Shown here piece by piece: positions 5,353-5,831 of a stretch of DNA of 5,831 nt (position 1 is the stretch's first letter; the number at the start of each line of letters is the position of its first letter). The notes under the pieces were generated by a model that saw only the letters and a program-made list of their open reading frames with translations, was not told the origin of the DNA and did not search any database. This stretch comes from Rhodoferax sp. Its GTDB lineage: Bacteria > Pseudomonadota > Gammaproteobacteria > Burkholderiales > Burkholderiaceae. Location: positions 1-5,831 of the forward strand of contig JAIFMT010000115.1 in assembly GCA_020048295.1 (NCBI GenBank). Reading direction: 5' to 3'. The translations under genes and the position numbers were made by a program.

Positions 5353-5831
5353 ATGAAACCGGCTGTATTGGTGGCGCGGGCGGTTTTTCCGGAGGTGCTG
5401 GACAAGCTGGCGCAGCACTTTGAGTTGACCACCAACCAGCCAGATGCCATTTGGACGGCGCCGGAGCTGGTCAGTCGCCTGCAGGGCCAGCACGGGGTTT
5501 TAACCACCGCCAGCGAGCGCATCGACGCGGCGTTGCTGGCGGCTTGCCCTGACCTGAAAATCTGCGCCAACATGATGGTGGGTTTCAACAACTTTGACCT
5601 GCCTGCCATGACCGCCGCGGGCGTGCTGGCCACCAACACCCCGGATGTGTTGACCGAAACCACCGCCGACTTTGGCTTTGCCCTGCTGCTGGCCGCGGCG
5701 CGGCGCATGGCCGAATCTGAGCGTTTTTTGCGTGCTGGCCAGTGGAACTGTTGGCGCTACGACCTGTTTGCCGGGGCCGAGGTGCATGGCAGCACACTGG
5801 GTATCTTGGGCATGGGGCGCATCGGGCAGGC
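5353..5831 (+). CDS. D-2-hydroxyacid dehydrogenase (glyoxylate/hydroxypyruvate reductase type), 5' part only
   Basis: NAD(P)H-dependent dehydrogenase that would reduce a 2-oxoacid such as glyoxylate, hydroxypyruvate or 2-ketogluconate. The 159 visible residues are about half of the usual ~320-330. Seen in order: the N-terminal catalytic-domain strand KPAVLVARA (2-10), ASERIDAALLAACPDLK (53-69), the family segment ANMMVGFNNFDL (72-83), TNTPDVLTETTADFGFALLLA (from 94) with the conserved TxxxAD helix, and the start of the Rossmann domain LGILGMGRIGQ with GxGxxG glycines 153, 155 and 158. The catalytic Arg, Glu and His lie beyond the window edge, so substrate and cofactor preference (decided just after the glycine motif) cannot be read. 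ATG 5353 follows the repaired membrane-protein stop by 6 bases with GGGGGT upstream as a possible ribosome-binding site, so the two may form an operon. Confidence 0.93.
   Translation, partial: MKPAVLVARAVFPEVLDKLAQHFELTTNQPDAIWTAPELVSRLQGQHGVLTTASERIDAALLAACPDLKICANMMVGFNNFDLPAMTAAGVLATNTPDVLTETTADFGFALLLAAARRMAESERFLRAGQWNCWRYDLFAGAEVHGSTLGILGMGRIGQ

Overview
The window looks like chromosomal DNA of a GC-rich betaproteobacterium of the Comamonadaceae (Rhodoferax/Polaromonas/Acidovorax type). This rests on the protein sequences, the gene order coaBC-dut and the presence of short AT-richer dispersed repeats of a kind I recall from that family. No phage, transposase, CRISPR or defence system is visible. 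Apart from the left flank it is a housekeeping region.

Layout: positions 1 to about 550 hold the decayed remnant of a glycerophosphodiester phosphodiesterase gene on the minus strand. It is readable near the edge and frameshifted and eroded further in. Positions 550-1059 contain no intact gene, only short minus-strand open fragments and a long imperfect hairpin. Then come coaBC (coenzyme A synthesis) and dut (dUTPase), overlapping by one base and probably co-transcribed. A SlyD-like FKBP prolyl isomerase runs on the minus strand, ending 5 bp from dut. Seventeen bp from its start a RoxA/YcfD-like ribosomal oxygenase gene starts divergently. Next is a small Ala/Pro-rich lipoprotein with its own promoter, a palindromic leader and a clear intrinsic terminator. 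After that comes a small two-helix membrane protein gene that appears to carry two frameshifts. The window ends inside a D-2-hydroxyacid dehydrogenase gene.

Functionally, CoaBC makes 4'-phosphopantetheine, Dut keeps uracil out of DNA, and the FKBP and the oxygenase act on protein folding and ribosome modification. They do not form one pathway. The neighbourhood is a set of core genes packed very tightly, so adjacent transcripts must overlap.

I did not find a convincing new biological system. The most useful observations are a pair of inverted copies of a short repeat, both translated in frame inside coaBC and one of them forming its C-terminus and the junction with dut; the frameshifted membrane gene with a GGCCT slippage tract; the decayed glpQ/ugpQ-type gene; and the structured leader of the lipoprotein. 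Three apparent frameshifts in 5.8 kb could be real decay or sequencing error, and the sequence alone cannot separate these.
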